Shown: positions 50,613 to 62,839, counted from the stretch's first letter. The stretch is DNA of 64,000 nucleotides from Streptococcus oralis (GCF_016127915.1 NZ_CP066059.1:248001-312000), one strand, 5' to 3'. Numbers and translations are program-made. The notes: generated from the letters alone by a model not told the origin.

Positions 50613-51890
50613 CTAATTAATTTTAACCGTAACATTTGCTTTTGAAACAATCTGATGACCATGATAAATATCATAATCAATAATAGCTGAGCGTCTCGTG
50701 TGGTGAATAATACGAGCCTGAATCCGCAGAGTATCATCTATCTGTACAGCCTGCAAGAAATAAATCAACATCTGTTCAATGATGAGATTACGTCCGCTAT
50801 TGACAACGAGGTCTTGGGTCATATGGTTGAGGATTTCAGCCAAGACTCCATTAGCAAGGACCCCATTTTTCTCCAACATGAAAGGCTCAACAGTAATGAC
50901 GACTTCATCATGATGATAAGAGAGTTTTTGCCCAATTTGCTCGGAGAAAGTCGGCAAAGCAGAAACTTGGGAACGGCTCATCTTTTCCATTACATCTCGT
51001 CGTGTTACGACACCGAGTAGAGTTTGGTTACTTCTGACAACGGGAACCATCTCAAAGTCTTCTGCAATCATTCGTTGACTGACATTGGCAATATTGGTCG
51101 CTAATCCTGTTACGAAGATACTTCGTGTCATCACCTTGTCAATCGTTGTACTGGGAGACTTGTCTCCTGCGTCACGCATGGTAACAACCCCAACAACCAC
51201 TTGGTGTTGGTTAATGACTGGGAAACGACTACTTCTGTTCTTACGGACCAAGTCTAGATAATCTTTGACCGTATCCGTTTCTCTCAAAAAACCATACTCA
51301 TGACTGGGACGATAGAGCTTTTCGACTGTCAGAATATCGGTTTTGATTTGAACATTTGAGAGGGCTTTGTTAATCATGGTCGCTACTGTAAAAGTGTCAT
51401 GTTTACTCCTCAGAACTGGAATCCCTTTTTTATTAGCCAACTCAAGAACATCGTCCTGGACATGAAAACCACCCGTAACGAGGACTGCATTTTCATTTTC
51501 CAGCGCTAAAAGTTGAATGCGAGTACGGTCACCTACGATCAAAAGACCACCATCATGGAGATAGGACAGGATATTTTGCTCTGTCATAGCCCCAATGGAG
51601 AATTTGCTAAACTCTCTCTCCAACCCTTCCTGACCAGCTAAAACTTCAGATGAGGTGACTTCAGCAATTTCAGCATAGGTTAGCCTCTCAATAGCCACTT
51701 TCTGGGACTTGACTCGAATGGTTCCACTACGTGGCCGAGTTTCAACGATGCCACGATTTTCAGCTTCTTTGATAGCTCGGTAGGCTGTTCCGTCACTAAC
51801 ACCTAGGTGATTGGAAATACTGCGTACACTAACTCTCTTCCCAATTGGCAACTCTTCCAGATAGGACAAAATTTCCTGGTGTTTACTCAT
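50613..51890 (-). CDS. HTH-DRTGG-CBS-hotdog regulator (YtoI-like)
   Basis: A 425-residue four-domain protein: HTH (residues 1-60, SVRSISNHLGVSDGTAYRAI), DRTGG (about 70-180, GGLLIVGDRTRIQLLAL), a pair of CBS domains (about 190-310, FPVINQHQVVVGVVTMRDA and VPVVRSNQTLLGVVTRRD), and a hotdog thioesterase-like domain (about 320-425). The combination suggests nucleotide-responsive control, but no target is established. Its ATG overlaps the end of the acetyltransferase gene by 8 bases. Confidence 0.87.
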   Translation of the reverse strand: MSKHQEILSYLEELPIGKRVSVRSISNHLGVSDGTAYRAIKEAENRGIVETRPRSGTIRVKSQKVAIERLTYAEIAEVTSSEVLAGQEGLEREFSKFSIGAMTEQNILSYLHDGGLLIVGDRTRIQLLALENENAVLVTGGFHVQDDVLELANKKGIPVLRSKHDTFTVATMINKALSNVQIKTDILTVEKLYRPSHEYGFLRETDTVKDYLDLVRKNRSSRFPVINQHQVVVGVVTMRDAGDKSPSTTIDKVMTRSIFVTGLATNIANVSQRMIAEDFEMVPVVRSNQTLLGVVTRRDVMEKMSRSQVSALPTFSEQIGQKLSYHHDEVVITVEPFMLEKNGVLANGVLAEILNHMTQDLVVNSGRNLIIEQMLIYFLQAVQIDDTLRIQARIIHHTRRSAIIDYDIYHGHQIVSKANVTVKIN

Positions 51891-52434
51891 TGAATTCTCC
51901 TTTTATGTATCGAAATTCAAGATAGTCCCTCATTTTTCGTGTATAGCGATCACTCCCCTTAAACTGTCGTACGAGGCTAAAGCCCGATTTTAAGGCTACT
52001 TTTTGACTAGCTTGATTCTCCAAATGAGTGATAATGGATAATTGTTTTAAACCAAATTCATCAAATGAAAGCTGGCATAGCTTGGTAACCACTTCTGTCA
52101 TAAAACCTTGTGACCAAGAATCCTTTTTTAAGAAGTAACCAATTTCTGCTTCTTTTTTGATTTCATCGATTTTTTCAAATTTAATAGAGCCAATCATTTC
52201 CTGATTTCCTTGGAGACAAATAGCCCAAACCCCTAGAGGATTCTTCATAAAATAGTTAGCAAGGGCGTACTGACTTTCTTCCAAACTTGCTTGACTGGGA
52301 AAAATAAACTGTAAATTCTCAGGGTTTGAAGCAATCTCGAAAAACGCTTGACTGTCACTAAAAAAGAAAGGACGCAAATACAAGCGCTCCGTTTCAAAAA
52401 AAGAAAACATTGCTAATTTGGTCCAAATATTCAT
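51883..52434 (-). CDS. GNAT-family N-acetyltransferase
   Basis: A 183-residue RimJ/RimL-like acetyltransferase: FETERLYLRPFFFSDS near the start, EIGYFLKKDSWSQGFMTEVV (acetyl-CoA-binding region), and HLENQASQKVALKSGF. Substrate unknown. ATG at 52434 has GAGG upstream; MFSFFETERL eleven residues in is another possible start. It lies between murZ and the CBS-protein gene with coupled translation. Confidence 0.85.
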   Translation of the reverse strand: MNIWTKLAMFSFFETERLYLRPFFFSDSQAFFEIASNPENLQFIFPSQASLEESQYALANYFMKNPLGVWAICLQGNQEMIGSIKFEKIDEIKKEAEIGYFLKKDSWSQGFMTEVVTKLCQLSFDEFGLKQLSIITHLENQASQKVALKSGFSLVRQFKGSDRYTRKMRDYLEFRYIKGEFNE

Positions 52435-52449
52435 AATCACCTCAACGGC

Positions 52450-53709
52450 TTAGTCTTCAACGAGTGTAATATCCGCTCCAAGACTACGCAATTTTTCAAT
52501 AATATCTGAGTAGCCACGAAGGATAAACTCAATATTCGTAATTTCAGTCTGGCCTTGAGCCATCAAGCCAGCGATGACAAGTGCAGCACCAGCTCGCAAG
52601 TCTGTAGCCTTTACACTTGCCCCGTGTAACTTACGACCACCGTTATAAATAATGTGATCATTTGTAGTCGTAATATCTGCATCCATTTTCGCTAACTCAA
52701 AAACATGATTGACACGTTTCTCATAAATCGTATCAATAATGGTTCCACGACCTTGCGCAGTCAGTAATAGCGGAGTTATAGGCTGTTGCAAATCGGTTGC
52801 GAACCCTGGATAGGGAGCTGTTTTGATATTGATGGCCTTCAAACCAGACTGTTCTTCAACGAAGATACTGTCTTCTGAGACCGTCATACGAACGCCCATT
52901 TCCTCGAGTTTGGCTATAAAGCCTTCAAGATGCTCATAAAGAACGTTGTTAATACGAATTCCTTTACCAACCGCAGCAGCAAGCGAAATATAAGTCCCAG
53001 CTTCAATACGGTCTGGAATGACTTGGTGACGAGTCCCATGAAGTGTCTCAACACCATCAATAATGATAATATCAGTCCCGGCACCACGAATGTGTGCCCC
53101 CATGTTGTTCAAAAGGGTAGCCACATCAATGATTTCTGGTTCACGGGCCGCATTTTCAATGACCGTACGTCCCTTTGCTTTGACCGCGGCAATCATAGTG
53201 TTAATCGTTGCACCAACGCTAACAGTGTCCATGTAAATACTTGCGCCATGAAGCCCCTTACCTTGGGCAGATAAATTCATATTATCTCCCTCGTAGCTGA
53301 CCTTAGCACCCATGGCTTCAAAGGCTTTTAAGTGAAGATCAATCGGACGAGGTCCCAGATCACATCCACCAGGAAGTCCAACTGTAGCTTCACCAAAGCG
53401 ACCTAAAAGACTTCCGTAGAAATAATAAGAAGCACGCAAGCTATTAATCTTGCCATAAGGCATCGGAATGTTTTGAACACCTCTTGGATCAATCTCCAAG
53501 ACATCATCATAACGCTTAACAGTCGCCCCCATAATTTCCATGATTTCGACAAGACTAGCAACGTCTGAAATATCTGGAACACAATCTAAAGTGACAATAT
53601 CATCTGATAAGATAATAGCTGGAATAAGCGCTACAACACTATTTTTAGCACCACTAATGGTGATCTCACCTTGCAATGGACGTCCACCATTGATGACAAT
53701 TTTTCTCAT
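52450..53709 (-). CDS. murZ: UDP-N-acetylglucosamine 1-carboxyvinyltransferase (MurZ)
   Basis: First committed step of peptidoglycan synthesis: enolpyruvyl transfer to UDP-GlcNAc. The 419-residue protein has Cys116 in [12 protein letters not shown], the fosfomycin target, and [12 protein letters not shown] near the start. Streptococci have two paralogues; the neighbourhood with GNAT, CBS and map marks the one called MurZ in pneumococcus. Expressed from an extended -10 promoter at 53752-53760. Confidence 0.92.
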   Translation of the reverse strand: MRKIVINGGRPLQGEITISGAKNSVVALIPAIILSDDIVTLDCVPDISDVASLVEIMEIMGATVKRYDDVLEIDPRGVQNIPMPYGKINSLRASYYFYGSLLGRFGEATVGLPGGCDLGPRPIDLHLKAFEAMGAKVSYEGDNMNLSAQGKGLHGASIYMDTVSVGATINTMIAAVKAKGRTVIENAAREPEIIDVATLLNNMGAHIRGAGTDIIIIDGVETLHGTRHQVIPDRIEAGTYISLAAAVGKGIRINNVLYEHLEGFIAKLEEMGVRMTVSEDSIFVEEQSGLKAINIKTAPYPGFATDLQQPITPLLLTAQGRGTIIDTIYEKRVNHVFELAKMDADITTTNDHIIYNGGRKLHGASVKATDLRAGAALVIAGLMAQGQTEITNIEFILRGYSDIIEKLRSLGADITLVED

Positions 53710-53751
53710 GTTTTACTCTTTCAAAATTTACTAAAAAGGTCTTTTCGTTCT

Positions 53752-53760
53752 ATTATATCA
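53752..53760 (-). promoter_or_regulatory. murZ operon promoter (extended -10)
   Basis: Minus strand TGA-TATAAT (TATAAT at 53752-53757). Confidence 0.65.
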
Positions 53761-53812
53761 TAATTTTCAGTTTTTTCCCATTCCTATTTACTAAATACCA
53801 TCTCATTTTGAT

Positions 53813-53860
53813 AAAAAAAGACCTATCACTCAAGCTTTTCAACCTGAAATGATAGGTTTT
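53813..53860 (-). terminator. pyk terminator
   Basis: Minus strand AAAACCTATCA ... TGATAGGTCTT followed by TTTTT, with an additional weaker pairing in the loop. Confidence 0.85.
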
Positions 53861-53869
53861 AATGTTAGA

Positions 53870-55375
53870 TTAACGTACTGTACGGATACGCATTGTGTTT
53901 GTACGAACAGCTTCGCCAAGTGGCACACCTGCAACGATAACAATATCGTCACCAGATTCTACAAGGCCTGCTTCAACTGCTTTACGTTCAGCGATTTCGA
54001 ACATATCATCTGTTGATGATGGAGCTTCAGTCAACATTGGGATAACACCCCAGTTCAACATCAATCCACGCTCTGTCAATTCGTCGAATGTCAATGCCAA
54101 GATATCAGCATTTGGACGGTATTTAGAAATCAAACGAGCTGTGTGACCAGTCTTAGTAAGGGTAACAACCAATTTGATATTCATTGAGTTAGTAGCGTCT
54201 TTAACAGCTGAAGCCATAACTTCTGTCTTAGAGTTTCGTTCGAAAGTATCTGAGTTCAAACGTCCGTATTCGTTAAGAAGAGTTTGTGCATTCTTGTCAA
54301 TTGTAGCCATTGTTGTTACTGACTCAAGTGGGTATTTACCGTTTGCAGACTCACCTGAAAGCATTGTAGCGTCAGTTCCGTCGATAACAGCGTTAAATAC
54401 GTCTGATACTTCTGAACGTGTTGCACGTGGTTTTTCAGTCATTGTTTCAAGCATGTTTGTTGCTGTGATAACAACTTTACCTGCTGCGTTCACTTTAGTG
54501 ATGATCATTTTTTGGTAAACTGGAACCATTTCGAATGGTACTTCGATACCCATGTCACCACGAGCGATCATGATACCGTCAGCAGCTTCAATGATTTCAT
54601 CCAAGTTATCGATACCTTGTTGGTTTTCGATTTTCGCAAACAATTGAACGTGACCGTTACCAGTTTCTTCACAGATTGCACGAACTTCGTTAACGTCTTT
54701 CGCAGTACGTACAAATGAAATTGCGATGAAGTTGATACCTTGTTCCAAACCGAAACGGATATCATCGTTATCGCGTTCAGCAAGAGCTGGGAAAGGAATT
54801 TTAGTGTTAGGGATGTTTACACCTTTTTGCTTAGCAATGATACCGTCATTCTCAACTTCAACTTCAAATTCACGAGTTGCATCGTCTTTTGCAACAACGC
54901 GAAGACCAAGTTTACCATCGTCAACCAATACTTGACGACCAACTTCAACATCGTCGTAGATATCAAGAGCACCAGCAACGTTCAAAGCAATCACTTCACG
55001 AGTTGATTTGATTCCTTGTTTAGTTGCAACACGGATTTTTTCACCAGTTTTGTAAGAGTACTCTTTTGCGTCACCTTCAAACAATTCTGTACGGATTTCA
55101 GGTCCTTTAGTATCAAGAAGGAAACCAACTTTTTTACCTGCAAGTTTTTCAGCAAGTTTAACAGTTGCCATACGCTCACCTTGTTCTTGGTGGTCACCGT
55201 GTGAGAAGTTGAAACGGAAAGTGTTTGCTCCTGCTTCAATCAGTTTAGCAATGTTTTTAGCTGAAGCTTCAACGTCAAGTTTTTCACCCCAGTATCCGTC
55301 TTCACCGAATTTTTTACCACCACGGATTTCAACCGCAGGACCCAAAGTTGCAACGATTTTTACACGTTTGTTCAT
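53870..55375 (-). CDS. pyk: Pyruvate kinase
   Basis: Converts PEP and ADP to pyruvate and ATP. The 501-residue protein has FRFNFSHGDHQEQ, LLDTKGPEIRTE, FAKIENQQGIDNLDEI, MIARGDMGIEVPFE with the catalytic region, and MLSGESANGKYP. Codon use is strongly biased toward preferred codons, as expected for a highly expressed glycolytic gene. It follows pfkA by 66 nt. Confidence 0.97.
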   Translation of the reverse strand: MNKRVKIVATLGPAVEIRGGKKFGEDGYWGEKLDVEASAKNIAKLIEAGANTFRFNFSHGDHQEQGERMATVKLAEKLAGKKVGFLLDTKGPEIRTELFEGDAKEYSYKTGEKIRVATKQGIKSTREVIALNVAGALDIYDDVEVGRQVLVDDGKLGLRVVAKDDATREFEVEVENDGIIAKQKGVNIPNTKIPFPALAERDNDDIRFGLEQGINFIAISFVRTAKDVNEVRAICEETGNGHVQLFAKIENQQGIDNLDEIIEAADGIMIARGDMGIEVPFEMVPVYQKMIITKVNAAGKVVITATNMLETMTEKPRATRSEVSDVFNAVIDGTDATMLSGESANGKYPLESVTTMATIDKNAQTLLNEYGRLNSDTFERNSKTEVMASAVKDATNSMNIKLVVTLTKTGHTARLISKYRPNADILALTFDELTERGLMLNWGVIPMLTEAPSSTDDMFEIAERKAVEAGLVESGDDIVIVAGVPLGEAVRTNTMRIRTVR

Positions 55376-55441
55376 GATTTTTGTGACTCCTTTATATAAT
55401 TCGACCTTTTATGGTCATGTTACCAAATTAATGAAAGTTGA

Positions 55442-56515
<1,074 letters not shown>

Positions 56516-56530
56516 CTATTTTCCGTATTT

Positions 56531-59500
56531 TTAGCGATAAATCGTTTTCATAGCAATTCCCTCTAATTTTTCCTCTAGAGCAGAATCTTTTTTTACAAAA
56601 TATTGAGTAGAAACAACCGTTTTTTGTTCCTCTTCATACCTGATAATGACAGGGATTGGGCCTTTGTATTGTTCTAGAATATTTGAAATCTCTTTATCAT
56701 TTTCATGATTTTTAACTTGAATCCAGAATCGTTCCGCTACTGCTTCTTTCAAATCTTGTGCAATCATTTGCAGACGACCATCTCGAGATTGAACTTTACC
56801 ATTGATGTAGTAAAATTTCCCTTCGGATAAAATGGAAGCAAATTTTCTATATTGGTCTGAAAATACAGTTACATCCATCCGAGACTTACTATCATGAACC
56901 TGTAGAAAGGCCATACTCTCTCCTTTCTTGGTTCGAATCACTTTAATCTTTTGAACTTCAACTAGAAGTGTTGCTTGACTCCCCTCAGTGAGAGTAGCAA
57001 TGGGTGCCGTTGGATAAAGGGCTTGTTTGGCAAGTGTTTGCAAAGGATGAGCACTGATACCAACCCCGATTAGTTCCTGCTCCTTGTAAAATTTCTCCGC
57101 CTCAGTAAAATCATCAGCTTCGGTCCAACTATAATTTGTATCCGCAAAGAGACCTCCCAACTCCTCAACAAAGACAAATAAGTTTGGTAGGTTCACTAAG
57201 ATTTTCTGACGGTTCTTGTCAAATTCATCAAAAAGCCCTAGTTCAACCAAAGGAGTCAAAAGCGACAGTTTCTTGTAATTCTTGGGAAGACGTGTGACAA
57301 AATCTTCAATGCTTAAGAAGGGACGATTTTCAATAATCCAGTAAGACAAATCTCTTGGCATGCCCTTAATGGCTTTTAGACCAAGATAAATTTTCTTCTG
57401 AGCAATTTTATCATGATAGGGAATGCTGTTGATTGCTAAAGGAGCTACTTCAAAGCCCATCTGCAATGCATCTACAATGTAATCGCTACTAGAATAATTC
57501 AACATAACTTGAAAGAAAATAGCAGGATAATGTGCCTTGAAATAAGCTAGCTGGAAAGCCAGAGCTGAGTAGGCATAGGCGTGGGATCTGTTAAATCCAT
57601 AGCCTGCAAACTTTTCCATCACTTCAAAAACTTGGTTGGCCTTTTCTTCTGAATGTCCAAGTTTTACTGCACCAGAGATAAAATCTTCCTTCATCAAATG
57701 CATCTCTTTAGCGTTTTTCTTACCCATGGCACGTCTGAGGATGTCAGCTTTACCAAGACTGAATCCTCCAAAGCGCTGAGCTACCTGCATGACTTGCTCT
57801 TGGTAGAGCACAATGCCATAGGTTGATGACAGAATGTCCTCCAAGGCAGGATCTAGTACCGTCACCTTTTCTTTACCATGCTTCCGAGCCACAAAGTTAT
57901 CAATATAATCGCTAGCCCCTGGTCTATTGAGGGATGTCGTTGCTACCACTTCTTCAAAGACTTGCGGCTGAACTCGTTTTAAGAGTCGAATGGCGCCAGG
58001 TTGTTCAAATTGGAAAATCCCTTTCGTATTTCCAGATGCAAAGAGGGCCAAGGTTTCTTTATCTTCTAGATCAATCTCTTCGATTTTCAAATGAATACCT
58101 TCTGACTCGGCTAGTAATTCCTGCATTTTTTGGACAAAAGTTAGGTTACGCAGACCTAAGAAATCCATTTTTAGAAGCCCATTAGCTTCAACACCATGAG
58201 CATCATACTGGGTGATCAGCATATCCTCACCGTATTTGAGCGGGATATAGTCTGTCAGATCTTGGTCACTCATAACAACCCCAGCTGCATGGATAGAGGT
58301 CTGACGAGGATACCCTTCAATCTTTCGAGCAATCTCAAAAGCTTTTTGATATTCCATTTTGCTATTGATGACCTGCCTAAACTGTAAATTCTTTTCATAG
58401 GCCGTCGTTAGCGTATCTCGGAAACTGATTTTTTTCGTAATATTTGTTAATTCGTACTCTGGAACACCATAGCGTTTGAAAACATCACGAATTGCTTGTT
58501 TGGCTCCAAAGGTCGAATAAGTGACAATCTGCGCCACATGTTGACTACCATACCGATCACGAACATAGCGAATGAACTCTGGTCTATAGAGGTCAGGAAT
58601 GTCGATATCGATATCAGGCATGGTGTAGCGCTCACGATTTAAAAAGCGCTCGAAAATCAAGTTCTTTTCAACCGGGTCAATTCCTGTAATATCCAGTGAG
58701 TAAGCTACTAGACTACCAACCGCAGAACCGCGCCCCATTCCCATATAGTAGCCTTGGGAACGTCCAAAACGCAACAAATCCCAAACGACTAGGAAATAGT
58801 CATCAAAGCCCATATCATGAATCACAGCTAATTCTTCATTCAAACGCTCGCGATAGATAGCTGAGGTTATCCCCTTGTCAATCAAGCCTTGCTCGGCCCT
58901 CTCTCTAAGTTCTTCTACCGCTGGTCTTTCAGCATTAAAACGAGGGAGTTTTAAACTTGGATCAAGTTGGTAGCTAACATTCTCTATCAAGCCTTGGAGA
59001 TTGGCAAGCGCCTGAGGGAAGCGATTTTTAAACCGTGCTTCCAAGTCTGAGGCAGGTAGAAAGATTCCTTGTTGTGAATGCAGATCCACTTCTCTCAGAC
59101 TGACATTATCCTTGACTGCTGACAAGATTTGTAAAACTTGAATATCTTCTTTTTCAAAAGAATTGACTTGATAGAGTGGAAAAATGGGTCTAGTAAAGGC
59201 TTCTTGAGGAGTATCTGGACTGACACCGATAAAATAATCAACCCCCAAATCCAACTGTTCGACCCCATTAAAATAGGGAACAATAATGGCCACATCTTCG
59301 AGGTGGGAGGTGAAGTCAGACCAATTTTTCCGTCCAGTCATTTTTAAAGTGGATAACTTCATCAACTCTTGATAACCTTTAGTTGATAGGGCTAGAAAAC
59401 GTAGAGAAAGATTCTCCTCATCTTTGACCAAGGTCATTTCTAAACCAATTAAAGGTTGAATGCCATGCTTACGAGTTGCTTCTAGAAAATGATAGGCTCC

Positions 59501-59632
59501 ATAAAGATTATCCACATCCATGATAGCAAGGTGAGAATAGCCATAATCTTTAGCTGTATGTACATATTTTTCAACCGAAACCACACTTTCCATAAAACTA
59601 TAAACAGTCTTGGTGTCGAGCTGTGCAATCAT
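56531..59632 (-). CDS. dnaE: DNA polymerase III alpha subunit DnaE
   Basis: A 1033-residue type C polymerase for primer extension in Gram-positives; the main replicase PolC is encoded elsewhere. PHP domain at the N terminus (HLAIMDVDNLYGAYHF), palm with GRGSAVGSLVAYSLDITGIDP and MPDIDIDIPDLYRPEFIRYV carrying the catalytic Asp residues, then helix-hairpin-helix and OB-fold (TLLVEVQKIKVIRTKKGE). It lacks an exonuclease insertion. AAGGAGGAG precedes the ATG. Confidence 0.96.
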   Translation of the reverse strand: MIAQLDTKTVYSFMESVVSVEKYVHTAKDYGYSHLAIMDVDNLYGAYHFLEATRKHGIQPLIGLEMTLVKDEENLSLRFLALSTKGYQELMKLSTLKMTGRKNWSDFTSHLEDVAIIVPYFNGVEQLDLGVDYFIGVSPDTPQEAFTRPIFPLYQVNSFEKEDIQVLQILSAVKDNVSLREVDLHSQQGIFLPASDLEARFKNRFPQALANLQGLIENVSYQLDPSLKLPRFNAERPAVEELRERAEQGLIDKGITSAIYRERLNEELAVIHDMGFDDYFLVVWDLLRFGRSQGYYMGMGRGSAVGSLVAYSLDITGIDPVEKNLIFERFLNRERYTMPDIDIDIPDLYRPEFIRYVRDRYGSQHVAQIVTYSTFGAKQAIRDVFKRYGVPEYELTNITKKISFRDTLTTAYEKNLQFRQVINSKMEYQKAFEIARKIEGYPRQTSIHAAGVVMSDQDLTDYIPLKYGEDMLITQYDAHGVEANGLLKMDFLGLRNLTFVQKMQELLAESEGIHLKIEEIDLEDKETLALFASGNTKGIFQFEQPGAIRLLKRVQPQVFEEVVATTSLNRPGASDYIDNFVARKHGKEKVTVLDPALEDILSSTYGIVLYQEQVMQVAQRFGGFSLGKADILRRAMGKKNAKEMHLMKEDFISGAVKLGHSEEKANQVFEVMEKFAGYGFNRSHAYAYSALAFQLAYFKAHYPAIFFQVMLNYSSSDYIVDALQMGFEVAPLAINSIPYHDKIAQKKIYLGLKAIKGMPRDLSYWIIENRPFLSIEDFVTRLPKNYKKLSLLTPLVELGLFDEFDKNRQKILVNLPNLFVFVEELGGLFADTNYSWTEADDFTEAEKFYKEQELIGVGISAHPLQTLAKQALYPTAPIATLTEGSQATLLVEVQKIKVIRTKKGESMAFLQVHDSKSRMDVTVFSDQYRKFASILSEGKFYYINGKVQSRDGRLQMIAQDLKEAVAERFWIQVKNHENDKEISNILEQYKGPIPVIIRYEEEQKTVVSTQYFVKKDSALEEKLEGIAMKTIYR

Positions 59633-59661
59633 TTCTTCTCCTCCTTGCTTTCTTTTTACTA

Positions 59662-59670
59662 CTATTATAC
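59662..59670 (-). promoter_or_regulatory. dnaE promoter (extended -10)
   Basis: Minus strand TGG-TATAAT (TATAAT at 59662-59667), about 30 nt before dnaE. Confidence 0.65.
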
Positions 59671-60008
59671 CATTTTAAGTTGGATATTGAAGCAACTCGG
59701 ACGCTTTCTTTTCAATATCATCAGTTACAAACTTCTTCTCTTCTTACTGTTAAATTCTTCATTTCCCCGAGGAAAGAAATGAAAAATTAATATTATATAA
59801 TAGTTTTAAATGTAAATTTAGATATATTTATACTAAACGAAGTATAATAAAGATAGGAGTTATATGCAGTTTTACATATAAAAAACTCTAGAAAAAGGCT
59901 TACTTCTATGGAATTTATTCAGTATTTTATAATAACTTACCAAATTGATATGCTGGTTTAAGAAATTTATTTCATTTAAGTTTATTTATTCCATTTTTCC
60001 CTCTTTTT
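59671..60008. other. AT-rich gap between dnaE and pepX with a tiny reading frame
   Basis: About 340 bp. It holds TATAAT (59843-59848), AGGAG (59855-59859) and ATG (59864) opening a 5-codon frame that stops at 59881. The rest has no gene-like frame. It may be the remains of a lost gene start or chance in AT-rich sequence. Confidence 0.3.
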
Positions 60009-60017
60009 TGATATAAT
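60009..60017 (+). promoter_or_regulatory. pepX promoter (extended -10)
   Basis: TGA-TATAAT (TATAAT at 60012-60017), 30 nt before the start codon. Confidence 0.68.
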
Positions 60018-60047
60018 AAATTTAGTTTGTTTTCAAAGGAGAGAAAC

Positions 60048-62330
60048 ATGCGTTTTAATCAATTCAGCTATCAACCAACCACTAGTTCTCAACGATTTGA
60101 GGAATTAGAAAATCTTGGTCTAAAGCTGTCACCCCAACTGTCCTTAAAAAGACAGTTTGAAAACTTCATTCGTTGGAGTTTTTTCACTTATTCTAACACG
60201 AATTATGCCTTGTCCACATTGGCCGTGGATAAAGAAACAGATTTAGTAACCTTTTTCCAGTCAGACCGTGAGTTAACTGAGGAGATTTTCTACACAGTAG
60301 CTTTTCAACTTTTAGGATTTAGCTATCTTATTGACTTTGAGGATGCCGAACAGTTCCGTAAAGAAACTGGTTTTCCTATTGTTTATGGAGATCTCATTGA
60401 AAATCTTTATCAGTTACTCAATACGCGAACGAAAAAAGGAAATACGCTCATCGATCAGCTTGTTAGTGATGGACTCATTTCAGAAGATAATCACTACCAC
60501 TACTTTAACGGTAAGAGCTTGGCAACCTTCTCTACTCATGATGTCATCCGTGAAGTCGTCTATGTCGAGAGCCGTGTGGATACTGATAAAGATGGGCTGC
60601 CTGATTTAGTCAAAGTCAGCGTTATTCGCCCACGTTACGATGGTCAAGTACCTACTCTTATGACTGCCAGTCCTTATCACCAAGGGACCAACGACAAAGC
60701 CAGTGACAAAGCTCTCTACAAAATGGAGGGAGAGCTTGAGGTCAAACCGCCCCACACCATTGAACTTGAGGAACCTAAGCTAAATTTAGTCGAACCTCAT
60801 GGTCAAGCAGAAGTCGTCTCAGAAGCTGAAGAAAAGCTATCTCATATCAATAGCTCATACACTCTCAACGACTACTTCCTCCCACGTGGATTTGCCAATC
60901 TATATGTTTCGGGTCTTGGAACCAAAGATTCTCAAGGTCTCATGACCAATGGGGACTACCAGCAGATTGAGGCCTATAAAAATGTCATTGATTGGCTCAA
61001 TGGCCGTTGCCGTGCTTTCACGGACCACACGCGCAATCGTCAAGTCAAGGCTGACTGGTCAAACGGGAAAGTCGCAACAACAGGAATTTCCTATCTCGGC
61101 ACCATGTCTAATGGTCTCGCCACCACTGGTGTTGATGGCTTGGAAGTGATCATCGCAGAAGCAGGTATTTCCTCTTGGTACAACTACTATCGGGAAAATG
61201 GTCTAGTGACCAGCCCAGGTGGTTATCCGGGTGAGGATTTTGACTCACTTGCTGAATTGACCTACTCCCGCAACCTCCAAGCTGGTGACTATATTCGTGG
61301 CAATGAAGCTCATCAAGTAGACATAGAAATGGTTAAAGAGAAACTCGATCGCAAAACTGGTGACTACAATCAGTTTTGGCATGACCGCAACTATCTGCTC
61401 AATGCTCATAAGGTTCAAGCTGAGGTTGTCTTTACGCATGGTTCCCAGGATTGGAACGTCAAACCTCTTCATGTTTACCAGATGTTTCATGCCCTTCCTA
61501 GCCATATAAATAAGCACCTCTTTTTTCATCATGGTGCTCATGTTTATATGAACAACTGGCAGTCGATTGACTTCCGAGAGTCCATGAATGCCTTGTTAAG
61601 TAAGAAATTGTTAGGACTTGACTCAGGCTATCAACTTCCGACTGTTATCTGGCAGGACAATACCGAATCGCAAACATGGCAGAGTCTTGATGACTTTGGC
61701 AAGCAAGATGAACTGCATACCTTCTCTCTTGGTAATGATGAAAAAGTGATTCAAAACCAGTATGATCAAAAAGATTTTGATCGTTATGGAAAAACTTACC
61801 AGACCTTCAACACCGAACTTTACCAAGGAAAAGCTAATCAGATCACCATTGACCTTCCAGTAAGTCAAGACATTCACTTAAATGGGCGAGTGGAGCTGAA
61901 GCTTCGTGTCAAATCAAGTACGAACAAGGGCTTATTATCAGCCCAACTGTTAGAACTTGGACAAAAGAAATATCTACAGCCTTATCCAGCTGTTTTAAGT
62001 GCTAGAACCATTGATAATGGTCGTTACCACATGTTAGAAAATCTCTGTGAACTGCCATTCAACCCAAGTGCCCAACGTGTCATCACCAAAGGCTACCTTA
62101 ATCTTCAAAATCGAACCAATCTCTTGACGATTGAAGAAATCCAACCAAATGAATGGGTGGACTTCAAGCTAGAGCTTCAACCAACTATCTACAAACTTAA
62201 AGAAGGAGATACTCTCCGTTTGGTTCTCTACACAACAGACTTTGAGATTACAATTCGAGATAATACAGACTATCAGTTGACTATTGATTTAGCACAGTCT
62301 AGTCTTATCCTACCTTGTCAAAAGGTATAA
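60048..62330 (+). CDS. pepX: Xaa-Pro dipeptidyl-peptidase PepX
   Basis: A 760-residue S15 serine peptidase releasing X-Pro dipeptides from peptides in the cytoplasm. The nucleophile is Ser348 in TTGISYLGT, at the same position as in lactococcal Pep[13 protein letters not shown] carries the Asp and HHGAHVYMN the His. An N-terminal helical dimerisation domain and a C-terminal jelly-roll complete it. The ATG at 60048 has AAAGGAG 5 nt upstream; a TTG before it is unlikely. The gene is intact, and a decayed copy of its 3' end follows. Confidence 0.96.
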   Translation: MRFNQFSYQPTTSSQRFEELENLGLKLSPQLSLKRQFENFIRWSFFTYSNTNYALSTLAVDKETDLVTFFQSDRELTEEIFYTVAFQLLGFSYLIDFEDAEQFRKETGFPIVYGDLIENLYQLLNTRTKKGNTLIDQLVSDGLISEDNHYHYFNGKSLATFSTHDVIREVVYVESRVDTDKDGLPDLVKVSVIRPRYDGQVPTLMTASPYHQGTNDKASDKALYKMEGELEVKPPHTIELEEPKLNLVEPHGQAEVVSEAEEKLSHINSSYTLNDYFLPRGFANLYVSGLGTKDSQGLMTNGDYQQIEAYKNVIDWLNGRCRAFTDHTRNRQVKADWSNGKVATTGISYLGTMSNGLATTGVDGLEVIIAEAGISSWYNYYRENGLVTSPGGYPGEDFDSLAELTYSRNLQAGDYIRGNEAHQVDIEMVKEKLDRKTGDYNQFWHDRNYLLNAHKVQAEVVFTHGSQDWNVKPLHVYQMFHALPSHINKHLFFHHGAHVYMNNWQSIDFRESMNALLSKKLLGLDSGYQLPTVIWQDNTESQTWQSLDDFGKQDELHTFSLGNDEKVIQNQYDQKDFDRYGKTYQTFNTELYQGKANQITIDLPVSQDIHLNGRVELKLRVKSSTNKGLLSAQLLELGQKKYLQPYPAVLSARTIDNGRYHMLENLCELPFNPSAQRVITKGYLNLQNRTNLLTIEEIQPNEWVDFKLELQPTIYKLKEGDTLRLVLYTTDFEITIRDNTDYQLTIDLAQSSLILPCQKV

Positions 62331-62839
62331 TCTACCAGACTTTCAATATGGAAGGATTCAAAGGAAAAGTCAATGAATTTGACCATTGAACTTCCTATAA
62401 CCAAAGTTTTCCACTTGAACAGTCGAATCAAACATAAACTTTGTATCAAATTCAGTTCATCTAAAAGCATTTTAGAACCCCTAGATAGAACTTGGACAAA
62501 AGATACTCCCTCTAACCAACATGTGTAACCATTTATCATACACGCTACCAGACCACATGTTGGAAATCTCTGTGAATTACATTTAGAGTAAATTCACAAA
62601 ACGCCGTGACAAAAAGCTACCCAAATTGAATGATTCACTGTCATTAAAGAACATCAATGTAGATGAACGGATTGCTACCCAGTTTATCTGCACGCAACTA
62701 GTGACAAGTTAAAAGAAGGAGAATCTCTCCATCTAGTTCTTTATCTTACTAACTTTGAAATCATCATACGTGACAATACCGCCTACCACCCGACTGACGT
62801 TATCGTTCAGTCCACGCTACTGTACCTTGTAAAAGGAGT
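62331..62839 (+). pseudogene. Decayed tandem copy of the 3' end of pepX
   Basis: The sequence after the pepX stop aligns with pepX 61797-62330. It starts CTACCAGACTTTCAA (parent TTACCAGACCTTCAA), shares TAGAACTTGGACAAAAGA exactly (62486-62503 and 61952-61969, offset 534), matches again at TTAAAAGAAGGAGA and GTGACAATACCGCCTA, and ends TACCTTGTAAAAGG (parent TACCTTGTCAAAAGG, offset 512). It thus spans about 509 bp, with about 22 bp net loss, frameshifts and stops (the first TGA is at about codon 19). It encodes nothing functional. Confidence 0.88.

Noticed and set aside
59957-59980. Two TTTAAG hexamers resembling a second CiaR box before pepX
   Set aside because: The hexamers are separated by 12 bp, not the required 5, and no -10 lies at the correct distance downstream.
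60027-60048. TTG start for pepX seven codons upstream
   Set aside because: The AAAGGAG site lies within those codons, and the ATG start gives Ser348 at the known catalytic position.
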